Shown here one piece after another: positions 54,684-63,557 of a stretch of 64,000 nt of DNA. The translations under genes and the position numbers were made by a program. The notes beneath the pieces were generated by a model. That model was not told the origin of the DNA. It ran no database searches and saw only the letters and a list, made by a program, of their open reading frames with translations. Each line of letters opens with the position of its first letter. Position 1 is the first letter of the stretch. The DNA is from Alistipes timonensis JC136. Its GTDB lineage: Bacteria; Bacteroidota; Bacteroidia; Bacteroidales; Rikenellaceae. The stretch is from positions 48,751 to 112,750 of the forward strand of contig NZ_FNRI01000010.1 in NCBI RefSeq assembly GCF_900107675.1, written 5' to 3'.

Positions 54684-56123
54684 ATGGATACCGAAAAACA
54701 ACATACAGGCGCCTGCAAACCCGAAGTGGGCCGCGGATGCGCCTTCTGCAACTGCGGCTCGGAGCCCGAAGCCAAGCTCTGCGACGGCTGCTTCAAGCTC
54801 CACGAGACCCCCTGGCTCGAGGAGTATCCGGTCAACGTGCCGACCGACATCGTGGAGGTGCGTTTCAAAAATACCCGCCGCGCATTCTACCAGAACGCCA
54901 ACAACCTGCCTCTCAAACGGGGCGACATCGTGGCCGTCGAAGCGTCGCCGGGCCACGACATCGGCGTCGTGTCGCTCACGGGCGACCTCGTGGCGCGGCA
55001 GATGCGCCGCACGGGCTTCAACCCTTTCAACGGCGAATACAAAAAGATTTACCGCAAGGCCAAACCCTACGACATCGAGAAGTGGCAGGAGGCCATCGCG
55101 CTGGAACACGAAACGATGATCGCCTCGCGCCAGATCGCCGCCGACATGGGACTGAACATGAAGATCGGCGACGTGGAGTATCAGGGCGACAAGATCAAAG
55201 CCATTTTCTACTACATCGCCGACGAACGCGTCGATTTCCGCGAGCTCATCAAAGTCTTCGCCGAGCGGTTCCACATCCGGATCGAGATGAAGCAGATCGG
55301 CGCCCGCCAGGAAGCGGGACGCATCGGCGGGCTGGGCGCCTGCGGCCGCGAGCTGTGCTGCGCGTCGTGGATGTCGAGCTTCTCGAGCGTCACCACGGGC
55401 GCCGCCCGCGTGCAGGACATCTCGCTCAACCCCCAAAAGCTGGCCGGGCAGTGTTCGAAGCTCAAATGCTGCATGATGTACGAATACGACACCTACGTCG
55501 ATGCCCGCAAGGAGTTCCCGCGGCTGCGCGAACCGCTGCAAGCCGCCGAGGGCGAATGGTTCTGCGTCAAAAGCGACGTGCTGGCGGGCACGATGACCTT
55601 CTCGTCGTCGAAAGACGCGATGGCCAACGTCACCACGCTGCCTGTCTCGCGCGTGCGGGAGATCATGGCGCTGAACCGCCAGGGCAAGAAGGTCGATCGG
55701 CTGCAGAACGCCGACGACATCCGTCCGGCAGTCGAAGAGCCTACCTACCGCTCCGAGGAGGACAGCATCACCCGCTTCGACCAAGCCAAGCGTCGCAACA
55801 AGCGCGGAGGCCGCAACAATAACAACAAGGGCCGCGGCGAGCGTCCGCAGCAGGAAGGCGGCGGGAACAACCGCCAGGAGGCTTCGGGAGAAGCGCGCGA
55901 GGAGCGCCAGCGCCGCCCGCAGCGCCCGAACAACGGCAACAACGGCGGTGAACGGCCCCGCAGCAACCATCCCGAGGGTAACAACGGTCCCCGCGCGCCC
56001 CGCGAGAACAACGGCAACCGGGAGGGCGGCAACCGCAGCCGCAACAACCGCCGGCGCCGCGGCAATGGAGGCAACGGAGGCGGAAATACCGGCAACAACG
56101 GCGGAACGCCCCAGAACCAATAA
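54684..56123 (+). CDS. PSP1-domain protein (RicT/YaaT family) with a long disordered tail
   Basis: A 479-residue cytoplasmic protein. The start ATG at 54684 gives MDTEKQHTGACKPEVGRGCA. Residues 10-35 are Cys-rich (CAFCNCGSEPEAKLCDGCF). The PSP1 domain spans about 50-290: LKRGDIVAVEASPGHDIGVV, IKAIFYYIADERVDFRELIK, then GRELCCASWM and QCSKLKCCMMYEYDTY, cysteines that in RicT-type proteins help bind Fe-S clusters. RicT acts in RNA processing in Bacillus. After about residue 365 follow some 115 residues rich in Asn, Gly, Arg and Gln (RGGRNNNNKGRGERPQQEGG), likely disordered and RNA-binding. It precedes gldH by 4 bp, an order common in Bacteroidetes. Confidence 0.88.
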   Translation: MDTEKQHTGACKPEVGRGCAFCNCGSEPEAKLCDGCFKLHETPWLEEYPVNVPTDIVEVRFKNTRRAFYQNANNLPLKRGDIVAVEASPGHDIGVVSLTGDLVARQMRRTGFNPFNGEYKKIYRKAKPYDIEKWQEAIALEHETMIASRQIAADMGLNMKIGDVEYQGDKIKAIFYYIADERVDFRELIKVFAERFHIRIEMKQIGARQEAGRIGGLGACGRELCCASWMSSFSSVTTGAARVQDISLNPQKLAGQCSKLKCCMMYEYDTYVDARKEFPRLREPLQAAEGEWFCVKSDVLAGTMTFSSSKDAMANVTTLPVSRVREIMALNRQGKKVDRLQNADDIRPAVEEPTYRSEEDSITRFDQAKRRNKRGGRNNNNKGRGERPQQEGGGNNRQEASGEAREERQRRPQRPNNGNNGGERPRSNHPEGNNGPRAPRENNGNREGGNRSRNNRRRRGNGGNGGGNTGNNGGTPQNQ

Positions 56124-56127
56124 CACG

Positions 56128-56568
56128 GTGAGAACTTCGGCACGGCATATCGCCGCGGCCACGGCGGCCGCGCTGCTGGCCGGAGGGTGCGTCTCGCCCC
56201 ACCAGTCGGCAGCTACGGATGTCGATCCGTTCCGTTGGGAACGGGGCGCCGAAATCCGCCTGCCGAATGCCGATACCGTGAGCCTGCGCGACGCGGAGGT
56301 GTTCCTGCGGTGCAACGACCGCTTCGCCGAAGACACGCTGACGCTCCGCATAGCGACCATCGCCCCCGACTCGCTCCGCTTCGAGGAGCCGTTCCTGCTG
56401 GTCATCCCCCGCGGCGAAAGCCCGGCACCGCTGATGCGCGAGGTCGCCGTACCCTACCGCATCCGCATCCGTTTCACACAGAGCGGCGACTACCGCTGCA
56501 TCCTCACGCCGACACGTCCCGTCCGCGGGGTCGAGGCCGTGGGCGTGAACATCGAGAAAAGCGAATGA
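56128..56568 (+). CDS. gldH: Gliding motility / type IX secretion lipoprotein GldH
   Basis: A 146-residue lipoprotein. The start is the GTG at 56128 (MRTSARHIAAATAAALLAGG, then CVSP), giving lipobox LAGGC; the upstream open frame lies inside ricT. The mature part ALRDAEVFLRCNDRF-like region and EDTLTLRIATIAPDSLRFEE with PFLLVIPRGES fit GldH. In gliding Bacteroidetes GldH is needed for motility; in non-motile gut members it persists with the type IX secretion genes. It is immediately downstream of ricT, which supports the assignment. Confidence 0.75.
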   Translation: MRTSARHIAAATAAALLAGGCVSPHQSAATDVDPFRWERGAEIRLPNADTVSLRDAEVFLRCNDRFAEDTLTLRIATIAPDSLRFEEPFLLVIPRGESPAPLMREVAVPYRIRIRFTQSGDYRCILTPTRPVRGVEAVGVNIEKSE

Positions 56569-56717
56569 ACCGTCGGCAACGTACACCGTCTCCCACCCTG
56601 CGTGAGGGCCGGGGTGGGGTCAGATTTGCAAACGCGGCGGTACGCCGCGAAGAGCAGCCAACGACGACGCCATTGCGATCGCCCCGAATTACTACTTAGA
56701 TAACTGTCTGATCACTT

Positions 56718-57467
56718 ATGGGCAAAGACAAGCTCCGGAGGTTCCGCGAGAATCTCAGTTTCGAATGTTTCGTACAACCCGAATTCGACGAGGTGTTCCA
56801 CCGCGACCACCCGTTGAAAGGGAACTGGCGCCGCGATTTTTTCCGCAACGACAATCCCATCGTGCTGGAGCTGGGCTGCGGCAAGGGTGAATACACCGTG
56901 GCGCTGGCCGAACGCGATCCGATGCGCAACTACATCGGCATCGACATCAAAGGGGCCCGCATGTGGCGGGGCGCCCGGACCGCCACCGACCGCAGGATGC
57001 ACAACGTGGGCTTCCTGCGCACCCGCATCGAGTTCATCAACGCGCTGTTCGCCGAAGGCGAAGTCGCCGAGATCTGGATCACCTTCCCCGATCCGCAGCT
57101 CAAAACGCGCCGGGCCCGCAAGCGGCTCACCTCGCCCGTCTATCTGGCTTACTACGCCCGCCTGCTCGAACCCGGCGGGGCCATCAACCTCAAAACCGAC
57201 TCCAAACACCTCTACGCCTATACCAACGAGGTGATCCGCCGTTTCGGGCTTCCCTGCGAGGTATCCGAACCGGACATCTACGGCACGGGCTACGCCGACG
57301 AGGTGCTTTCGATCAAAACCGCCTACGAAACGCTCTTCCTCGGCATGGGGCTTCCGATCACCTACACGCGCTTCTCGCTCGGCGACCGCCGCGATTTCCC
57401 GTGGTTCGACTGGGAGGGCGACGACGAAACGGAAAAGGACAGCGAAGCCGAACGGCAGCGCCGGTAA
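56718..57467 (+). CDS. trmB: tRNA (guanine-N7-)-methyltransferase
   Basis: A 249-residue SAM-dependent enzyme methylating G46 of tRNA. The SAM-binding motif is VLELGCGKGEYTVALAERDP with YIGIDIKGARMWRGAR. The catalytic/target region is EIWITFPDPQLKTRRARKRL, and the GGAINLKTDSKHLYAYT stretch follows. The C-terminus TRFSLGDRRDFPWFDWEGDD is slightly extended and acidic. It begins 149 bp after gldH, in a gap with no other gene. Confidence 0.95.
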   Translation: MGKDKLRRFRENLSFECFVQPEFDEVFHRDHPLKGNWRRDFFRNDNPIVLELGCGKGEYTVALAERDPMRNYIGIDIKGARMWRGARTATDRRMHNVGFLRTRIEFINALFAEGEVAEIWITFPDPQLKTRRARKRLTSPVYLAYYARLLEPGGAINLKTDSKHLYAYTNEVIRRFGLPCEVSEPDIYGTGYADEVLSIKTAYETLFLGMGLPITYTRFSLGDRRDFPWFDWEGDDETEKDSEAERQRR

Positions 57468-57632
57468 TCCGTCCTCGGCACCCGGCCGCTGCAACGGGGC
57501 GGATTCCGCGAACTGAGCCGCAGCGCGACCGTCCGATGGATTCGGTGACCGTCCCGGCCGGAACAGCCGCCGTGAAGCGCGCGGCCCGAGCGTCCCGCAC
57601 CCCGGAGAGGGAGGGGGGGGGTATCGGCCGTT

Positions 57633-57664
57633 TTTGGCGTTAACCGAATTTTTCACTATATTTA
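57633..57664 (+). promoter_or_regulatory. Promoter of ung
   Basis: TTTG (57633-57636), 20 bp, TATATTTA (57657-57664), 40 bp before the ATG. The -7 ends in A and not G, otherwise a good match. A run of nine G (57613-57621) lies just upstream. Confidence 0.55.
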
Positions 57665-57704
57665 TCCGACCGAAAACGAACAGAAACCCCTATTCCGAAA
57701 TATC

Positions 57705-58367
57705 ATGGATGTAAAGATTGCCTCCGACTGGAAAGAGATCCTCGCCCCCGAATTTGAAAAGCCCTATTTTGCCCAGCTCACGGAGTTCGTGCGGCAGGAG
57801 TATGCCTCACGGCGCATCTTTCCCCGCGGCAGCAACATCTTCCGGGCTTTCGACAAATGCCCGTTCGAGAAGCTGAAAGTGGTCGTCATCGGCCAGGACC
57901 CCTACCACGGTCCCGGACAGGCCAACGGACTCTGCTTCTCGGTGGCGGACGGCGTTCCGTTCCCGCCCTCGCTCCAAAACATCTTCAAAGAGGTCGCCGA
58001 CGACACCGGCACGCCCGTACCCCCGACGGGCAACCTCGACCGCTGGGCCGAGCAGGGGGTGCTGCTGCTCAACGCCGTACTGACGGTCCGCGCCCACGAA
58101 GCGGCCTCGCATGCCGGACACGGCTGGGAAACTTTCACCGACGCCGTGGTCCGGGCCATCGCCGAACGCAAGCAAAACATCGTCTATATGCTCTGGGGCA
58201 GCTACGCCCAGCGGAAAGGCGCCATCGCCGATCCCGGGCAAAACCTGATCCTCAAAGCCGTCCATCCCTCGCCGCTGTCGGTCTACCGGGGGTTCTTCGG
58301 CTGCCGTCACTTCTCGCGCGCCAACGAATACCTCCGCTCTGTCGGCAAAGAGCCGATCGTGTGGTAA
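57705..58367 (+). CDS. ung: Uracil-DNA glycosylase
   Basis: A 220-residue family 1 uracil-DNA glycosylase that removes uracil from DNA. The catalytic water-activating loop is VVIGQDPYHGPGQANGLCFS, the uracil-binding region GVLLLNAVLTVRAHEAASHA, and the minor-groove loop HPSPLSVYRGFFGCRHFS. The length matches the family. Its gene is followed after 26 bp by a small membrane-protein gene. Confidence 0.97.
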   Translation: MDVKIASDWKEILAPEFEKPYFAQLTEFVRQEYASRRIFPRGSNIFRAFDKCPFEKLKVVVIGQDPYHGPGQANGLCFSVADGVPFPPSLQNIFKEVADDTGTPVPPTGNLDRWAEQGVLLLNAVLTVRAHEAASHAGHGWETFTDAVVRAIAERKQNIVYMLWGSYAQRKGAIADPGQNLILKAVHPSPLSVYRGFFGCRHFSRANEYLRSVGKEPIVW

Positions 58368-58393
58368 AAAACCCTTAAAATAACGACCTTCGG

Positions 58394-59200
58394 ATGAGAC
58401 ACTTCGCACTACTGATCGCAGCAGCGCTGCTGATGCTTGCACCCCAGGCCCTCCGGGCACACGATTACGAAGACGCCACGATGCGCTTCATCGTTCCCGA
58501 CGATTACACCTACCAGGCCTTCAACAACGAAACGCAGGGCATCACGGGCTTCACGGCTGAAAAGGAGGGCGTCCAAACCACCCTTTTCCGCTTCTCAACC
58601 AACAAATGGATCGACCGTTCGAGCTGCCTTTCGCAGCGCGACGACAAATGGCTGCCCTCACTGGCAAAACTCCCCCTCATCAGCCAGTCCACCCCGCTCT
58701 GGAAGCGCTACGACAAAGTGAGCGACTACCGCACGGACAAGGGCTACCTCCGGGTCTACCGTTACGTCGACCGCAAGGGAATCGGTTTTCTGGTCGCCGA
58801 AAGCAAGGATGCGGATTGGGAACATGCCGACCGGGTCGCCTCCGGTCAGCGCTACAAGGTGACGGCGGGCTACCTCCTCGACCGGGGCTGGTACCTGCTC
58901 TCGAAACTGCTGGGCTACCTCGCACTCGCGTTCGCCGGGTTATATGTGATCTTCGCCCTGCGGGAGAACGCCCGCAATACCCGGATGTGGACGGTCCTGC
59001 TGCTGATCGCCATAGCAGGCGGCCTGCTGATCTGGTTCGAGCCGTTCTTCGGACGGAAGCTGTGGATGATCGTCACAGCCATCAGCCTCGGCGTCTGCGT
59101 TTCCGCGTTCGACGGCCCGGACTCGGACTCCTCCGGCGACGACGGCGATTCGGGCGGCGGCTACGACGGGACCGGCACCACGATCCACTACGACGTATAA
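58394..59200 (+). CDS. Exported membrane protein of unknown function
   Basis: A 268-residue protein with a signal peptide (MRHFALLIAAALLMLAPQAL). A soluble part of about 130 residues follows (FIVPDDYTYQAFNNETQGIT, FSTNKWIDRSSCLSQRDDKW). Then come two or three membrane helices (LLSKLLGYLALAFAGLYVIF, WTVLLLIAIAGGLLIW, LWMIVTAISLGVCVS) and an acidic Gly/Ser/Asp-rich tail. I recognise no family. It follows ung and ends at a good terminator facing rpoD. Confidence 0.7.
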   Translation: MRHFALLIAAALLMLAPQALRAHDYEDATMRFIVPDDYTYQAFNNETQGITGFTAEKEGVQTTLFRFSTNKWIDRSSCLSQRDDKWLPSLAKLPLISQSTPLWKRYDKVSDYRTDKGYLRVYRYVDRKGIGFLVAESKDADWEHADRVASGQRYKVTAGYLLDRGWYLLSKLLGYLALAFAGLYVIFALRENARNTRMWTVLLLIAIAGGLLIWFEPFFGRKLWMIVTAISLGVCVSAFDGPDSDSSGDDGDSGGGYDGTGTTIHYDV

Positions 59201-59204
59201 AAAA

Positions 59205-59239
59205 AAAGAATCCGGACGCCTCGGGCATCCGGATTCTTT
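59205..59239. terminator. Terminator between the 58394 gene and rpoD
   Basis: AAAGAATCCGGA pairs perfectly with TCCGGATTCTTT over an 11-base loop, with T-rich sequence after it and an A run before it; it suits both convergent genes. Confidence 0.8.
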
Positions 59240-59257
59240 CATTCTCAAAGCAAGGTA

Positions 59258-60118
59258 CTATCCCAAATAGGATTTCAGCAGTTTGCTGCGCGACGAGTGG
59301 CGGAGGCGGCGGATAGCCTTCTCCTTGATCTGGCGCACGCGCTCGCGCGTCAGGTCGAACTTCTCGCCGATCTCCTCGAGGGTCATCTCCGAGGTGCCGA
59401 TGCCGAAGAAATATTTGATGATGTCGCGCTCACGCTCCGTCAGGGTCTCCAGCGCGCGGTCCACCTCCGTCGACAGCGACTCGTTGATCAGTCCGCGGTC
59501 GGCATTGGGCGAATCGGGATTCACCAGCACGTCCAGCAGCGAATTGTCCTCGCCGTCGGCGAACGGGGCGTCCACCGAAACGTGGCGGCCGGCGACACGC
59601 AGCGTGTCCGTGACCTTCTCCTTCGGGAGTTCCAGTTCCGTGGCCAGCTCCTCGGGCGAGGGCGTGCGCTCGTGCTCCTGTTCGAAGCGGGCGAACGCCT
59701 TGTTGATCTTGTTCAGCGACCCCACCTGGTTCAGCGGCAGGCGCACGATGCGCGACTGCTCGGCCAAAGCCTGGAGGATCGACTGGCGAATCCACCACAC
59801 GGCATAGGAGATGAACTTGAAGCCGCGGGTCTCGTCGAACTTCTCGGCGGCCTTGATCAGTCCGAGGTTGCCCTCGTTGATCAGGTCCGGAAGGCTCAAT
59901 CCCTGGTTCTGGTATTGCTTGGCTACGGACACCACGAAGCGCAGGTTGGCTTTGGTCAGCTTCTCGAGCGCTTCCTGGTCTCCTTTTTTAATTCGCTGGG
60001 CGAGTTCCACCTCCTCCTCGACCGTGATGAGCTCCTCCTTGCCGATTTCCTGCAAGTACTTGTCCAGCGAGGCGCTTTCGCGGTTGGTGATGGACTTTGT
60101 GATTTTTAATTGACGCAT
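59258..60118 (-). CDS. rpoD: Primary RNA polymerase sigma factor (RpoD/SigA-type)
   Basis: A 286-residue sigma-70 of the short Bacteroidetes type, lacking region 1.1. MRQLKITKSITNRESASLDK begins it. Region 2 has NLRFVVSVAKQYQNQGLSLP and ISYAVWWIRQSILQALAEQS; region 3 follows; region 4.2 has MTLEEIGEKFDLTRERVRQI with KEKAIRRLRH. This factor reads the TTG-N19-TAnnTTTG promoters seen throughout the window. It lies 57 bp downstream of htrA on the same strand. Confidence 0.95.
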   Translation of the reverse strand: MRQLKITKSITNRESASLDKYLQEIGKEELITVEEEVELAQRIKKGDQEALEKLTKANLRFVVSVAKQYQNQGLSLPDLINEGNLGLIKAAEKFDETRGFKFISYAVWWIRQSILQALAEQSRIVRLPLNQVGSLNKINKAFARFEQEHERTPSPEELATELELPKEKVTDTLRVAGRHVSVDAPFADGEDNSLLDVLVNPDSPNADRGLINESLSTEVDRALETLTERERDIIKYFFGIGTSEMTLEEIGEKFDLTRERVRQIKEKAIRRLRHSSRSKLLKSYLG

Positions 60119-60175
60119 ATTTATTCTAACTACCTAAAAAATTATTTCACTGCAAAAACCCGCCCGGGTCCGCAC

Positions 60176-61660
60176 CTACTCCACCAGCGTATAGCTTGCC
60201 GAGCGTCCGTTGGGATAGACGCCGTCGATCGACGTGACCTTCTCCGTCATCCGCTGCATGTCGCCTAACGAATAGACCGGGCGGTCGTTGATGTGAGTAA
60301 TTACAAATCCCTGCTTAACACGGGCACGGGCCAGAATTCCGTCGGCCTTGATGCCGACCACCTGTACGCCGCCCTTGATGTCGAGCTCGCGGCACAGTTT
60401 GGCGCCCGCATCGGCGAACTTACCTCCGAGGGCCTCGACCACGTCGACATCCTCCTTGGTAACCAATTCCGTTTTACCAGCCTTATTACGCAAAGTAACG
60501 TCAAATTGTTTCACTTTGCCGTCTCTTTTTACCGACAATTTAACCGTATCATTAGGTCGGCGTTTGGCAACCTGCTCCTGGAGCGTCGAGGGATCGGTGA
60601 CTTTCACGCCGTCGATGTCCAGAATGATGTCGCCCTTGCGGATTCCGGCCTCCGAAGCCGAGCCGCCCTCGATCACGCCGGCCACATAGGCCCCGCCGAG
60701 CTCTTTGATGCCGAGTTCCTTGCCCTCCTCGTCGAGGAAGTCCTGATCCACGACGCGGAACTGGATGCCCAGCAGCGCGCGCTGCACGACGCCGAACTCT
60801 TTGAGATCCATTACGACCTTCTTGACGATCGACTCGGGGATGGCGAACGAATAGCCCACATAGCTGCCCGTCTGCGACTTGATGAGCGTATTGATGCCCA
60901 CCAGCTCACCGTGCGTGTTGACCAGCGCGCCGCCCGAGTTGCCGGGATTCACCGCCGCGTCGGTCTGGATGAACGCCTCGATGCGGAAGTCGTTGGGAAT
61001 GACGCCCAGCTGACGCGCCTTGGCGCTCACGATGCCGGCCGTGATGGTCGACTGCAGGTCGAACGGCGAACCGATCGCCAGCACCCACTCGCCCAGACGC
61101 AGGGCGTCGGACGATCCGAAAGCCAGCGTCGGCAGCCCCTCGGCCTCGACTTTCAGCAGGGCAAGGTCCGTCGCCGAATCCTTGCCGATGAGCTTGGCGT
61201 CGAACGAACGGCCGTCGTTGAGTTTCACTTTGAGTTTCGAGGCGCCGTCCACCACGTGATTGTTCGTGACGATGTACCCGTCCTCCGAAATAATGACGCC
61301 CGAACCGCCCGCACGCTGTTCGCGGTACTGCGGACGTCCGTCGCCGCGGCCGTAGTCCTGCGGAATGCCGAAGAACTCCAGGAACGGATCGTAACCGCCC
61401 CGGCGCTGGGGCATCTCGACCTGCTGGATGGCCTCGATGTTCACGACGGCCTTCACCGCATTCTCGGCGGCATAGGTCAGGTCGGGATACTGCTCGGCCT
61501 GATAAGAGGTAAACTGCGCGCCCAACGCGGGGGTGCGTTCCACCTCGCGCTCGACATATTGTACCGAATCACTGCGGTCGCCCGCAACGGTCCACGCCGT
61601 AAGTCCGCCGGCTGCGGCCGACACGGCGACGATTCCTAAAATTAAAAATGCCTTTTTCAT
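60176..61660 (-). CDS. HtrA/Do-family periplasmic serine protease
   Basis: A 494-residue DegP/HtrA-type protease and chaperone for envelope quality control. An N-terminal membrane or signal segment (MKKAFLILGIVAVSAAAGGL) precedes the trypsin-like domain. The catalytic triad is His in VTNNHVVDG, Asp in DSATDLALLKVEAEG, and Ser in NPGNSGGALVNTHGELVGIN. Two PDZ domains follow (GVIEGGSASEAGIRKGDIIL is in the first; VKQGFVITHINDRPVYS in the second). It is upstream of rpoD with a 57-bp gap. Confidence 0.94.
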   Translation of the reverse strand: MKKAFLILGIVAVSAAAGGLTAWTVAGDRSDSVQYVEREVERTPALGAQFTSYQAEQYPDLTYAAENAVKAVVNIEAIQQVEMPQRRGGYDPFLEFFGIPQDYGRGDGRPQYREQRAGGSGVIISEDGYIVTNNHVVDGASKLKVKLNDGRSFDAKLIGKDSATDLALLKVEAEGLPTLAFGSSDALRLGEWVLAIGSPFDLQSTITAGIVSAKARQLGVIPNDFRIEAFIQTDAAVNPGNSGGALVNTHGELVGINTLIKSQTGSYVGYSFAIPESIVKKVVMDLKEFGVVQRALLGIQFRVVDQDFLDEEGKELGIKELGGAYVAGVIEGGSASEAGIRKGDIILDIDGVKVTDPSTLQEQVAKRRPNDTVKLSVKRDGKVKQFDVTLRNKAGKTELVTKEDVDVVEALGGKFADAGAKLCRELDIKGGVQVVGIKADGILARARVKQGFVITHINDRPVYSLGDMQRMTEKVTSIDGVYPNGRSASYTLVE

Positions 61661-61783
61661 AATAAATTAAAGTGGTTAAGTTCTATTAATCAGAGGCAAC
61701 TTCATTACATAAGCTATGCGTTTAGATTTCAATTTCGTAGGACAAACGCACAATAACGTCCGGTTAGTATGTCCTTTTCGCAC

Positions 61784-61820
61784 AAAAATCGGGACATCCT
61801 GAGCGGACATCCCGATTTTT
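61784..61820. terminator. Terminator after metK
   Basis: AAAAATCGGGA pairs with TCCCGATTTTT around a 15-base loop, 16 bp beyond the metK stop. It suits the minus strand, on which a run of T follows. Confidence 0.8.
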
Positions 61821-61835
61821 CAGTGTATCCGTCCG

Positions 61836-63146
61836 TTAAAGGCCGAATTCCCGTTTGATCTGCTCCACGGCGTCGAGTTTTTCCCAGCCGAAGAATTCGA
61901 TCTCACGCTCGACCTCGGCGCCGTTCTCCCAAACCTTTTCGGTCTTCGTATAGGGACGGTTTCCGAAATGTCCGTAGGATGCCGTGGCCTCGAAAATCGG
62001 GTTTTTCAGCCCGAAACGCTTCACGATGGCCGCGGGACGCAGGTCGAAGAGCTTGCCGATGCGGCGGGCGATCTCACCGTCGGTCATGCCCTTCAACGCC
62101 TCGGGACGGGGCGAATTGTAGGTCTCGACGTAGATCGACAGCGGTTCGGCGATGCCGATGGCATACGACAGCTCCACCAATACCTGTTCTGCGACGCCCG
62201 CCGCCACGAGGTTCTTGGCGATGTGCCGCGCGGCATAGGCCGCCGAGCGGTCCACCTTCGAGGAGTCCTTGCCCGAGAATGCGCCGCCGCCGTGTGCGCC
62301 GCGGCCGCCGTAGGTGTCGACGATGATCTTGCGGCCCGTAAGGCCCGTATCCCCGTGGGGACCGCCGATCACGAACTTGCCCGTGGGATTCACGTGCAGG
62401 ATGTAGTCGTCGCCGATCAGCTCCGCCAACTGGTCTCCGGCCCGCTCGAGGCGCGCCTTGACGCGCGGAATGAGGATCGTGCGCACGTCCTCGCGGATCT
62501 TCTCCTGCATCTGCTTCTCCGCCTCTTTCTCGCTGCGGCCCTCTCCCGGGAGGATGAACTCGTCGTGCTGCGTCGAAACGACGATCGTATGCACGCGCAG
62601 CGGCTTGTTCGTCGCCTCGTCGTACTCGATCGTCACCTGCGACTTCGAGTCGGGGCGCAGATAGGTCATCACCTCGCCTTCGCGGCGGATGACGGCCAGT
62701 TCCTTCAGGATTACGTGCGAGAGGATCAGCGTCGCAGGCATCATCTCGCGGGTCTCGTTGCAGGCGTAGCCGAACATGATGCCCTGGTCGCCGGCGCCCT
62801 GCTCCTCCTCGGCTTCGCGGACGACGCCCTGGTTGATGTCCGACGACTGTTCGTGGATGGCCGACAGGATGCCGCACGAATTGCAGTCGAACTGATACTC
62901 GCTCTTGGTGTAGCCGATGCGCTCGATCACGCGGCGCGTGACGGCCTGCACGTCGACGTACGCCTCCGAGCGCACTTCTCCAGCCACGACCACGAGGCCC
63001 GTGGTGCAGAGGGTTTCGCACGCCACTTTCGAGTTGGCGTCGCGGCGCAGGAATTCGTCGAGGATTGCGTCGGAAATCTGATCCGAAACTTTATCGGGAT
63101 GCCCCTCGGACACCGACTCCGATGTAAATAAAAAGCCCATTTTCAT
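61836..63146 (-). CDS. metK: S-adenosylmethionine synthetase
   Basis: A 436-residue methionine adenosyltransferase making SAM from methionine and ATP. Motifs are FTSESVSEGHPDKVSDQISD near the N-terminus, GAGDQGIMFGYACNET (active-site hexapeptide region), and GGRGAHGGGAFSGKDSSKVD (phosphate-binding). The C-terminus reaches the usual RPYTKTEKVWENGAEVERE. Two starts are possible, ATG at 63146 (MKMGFLF) and at 63140. It is preceded by a SAM-II-like riboswitch and a consensus promoter, consistent with feedback by its product. Confidence 0.97.
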   Translation of the reverse strand: MKMGFLFTSESVSEGHPDKVSDQISDAILDEFLRRDANSKVACETLCTTGLVVVAGEVRSEAYVDVQAVTRRVIERIGYTKSEYQFDCNSCGILSAIHEQSSDINQGVVREAEEEQGAGDQGIMFGYACNETREMMPATLILSHVILKELAVIRREGEVMTYLRPDSKSQVTIEYDEATNKPLRVHTIVVSTQHDEFILPGEGRSEKEAEKQMQEKIREDVRTILIPRVKARLERAGDQLAELIGDDYILHVNPTGKFVIGGPHGDTGLTGRKIIVDTYGGRGAHGGGAFSGKDSSKVDRSAAYAARHIAKNLVAAGVAEQVLVELSYAIGIAEPLSIYVETYNSPRPEALKGMTDGEIARRIGKLFDLRPAAIVKRFGLKNPIFEATASYGHFGNRPYTKTEKVWENGAEVEREIEFFGWEKLDAVEQIKREFGL

Positions 63147-63207
63147 ACATTTTAATGGTTAAACGTATAAAATGGGAAAAATTGGCTGCTTGGAAATAAA
63201 AAATGTG

Positions 63208-63262
63208 CTGCTTTAGCGATTTTTTATTGTGGTTTGCAATCAGTCAAATCTTTCCACATTTC
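63208..63262 (-). ncRNA. SAM-II-type riboswitch in the metK leader
   Basis: On the minus strand the P1 stem TGTGG (63258-63254) pairs with CCACA (63232-63228). Between them lies GATTTGACTGATTGCAA, which matches the SAM-II core GAUUU-A-AC-x-G-x-AUUGCAA with one base fewer. After the stem come an A-rich stretch and GCTAAAGC (63217-63210), the SAM-II GCUAAA that forms the pseudoknot. SAM-II RNAs switch off methionine and SAM genes when SAM is plentiful. The element lies about 60 nt before the metK start and 15 nt after the predicted transcription start. Identified by eye against the remembered consensus. Confidence 0.75.
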
Positions 63263-63283
63263 CCCGCTTGACAGACGGGACCG

Positions 63284-63314
63284 CAAAGATAGGTATAATT
63301 TCGGAGAATCCAAA
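63284..63314 (-). promoter_or_regulatory. Promoter of metK
   Basis: On the minus strand TTTG (63314-63311), 19 bp, TATCTTTG (63291-63284). A perfect Bacteroidetes consensus; transcription would start near 63277, just before the riboswitch. Confidence 0.8.
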
Positions 63315-63390
63315 ACAATGTGCGCATCCTGCGGCGGCCGGATGGAACGATTTTTTCCTACCCTTGTTTCCGACAACATTCCAGCCTTCT

Positions 63391-63519
63391 ATGAAAAAGC
63401 TCCTTTTTTGCCCTGTGCATGCTCCTCACGGCCGCAACGTCCGGGTCCGGGGCTGGCTGACCGGCGACCTTTTCATCGACAGACGTTTCTACGGAGAGGT
63501 ATCGCTCCGAATGCAATAA
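63391..63519 (+). pseudogene. Possible remnant of a small secreted-protein gene
   Basis: ATG AAA AAG at 63391 begins a signal-peptide-like start (MKKLLFC). A one-base shift then gives the typical LCMLLTAATSGSGAG, while the original frame gives FIDRRFYGEVSLRMQ before a stop at 63519. It looks like a decayed exported protein of unknown family; the region is short and a chance frame is quite possible. Apart from this, 63315-63557 shows no gene. Confidence 0.25.
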
Positions 63520-63557
63520 CAAATCCCCGGTTTCTTCGCGAAAACGGGATTAAGAAA

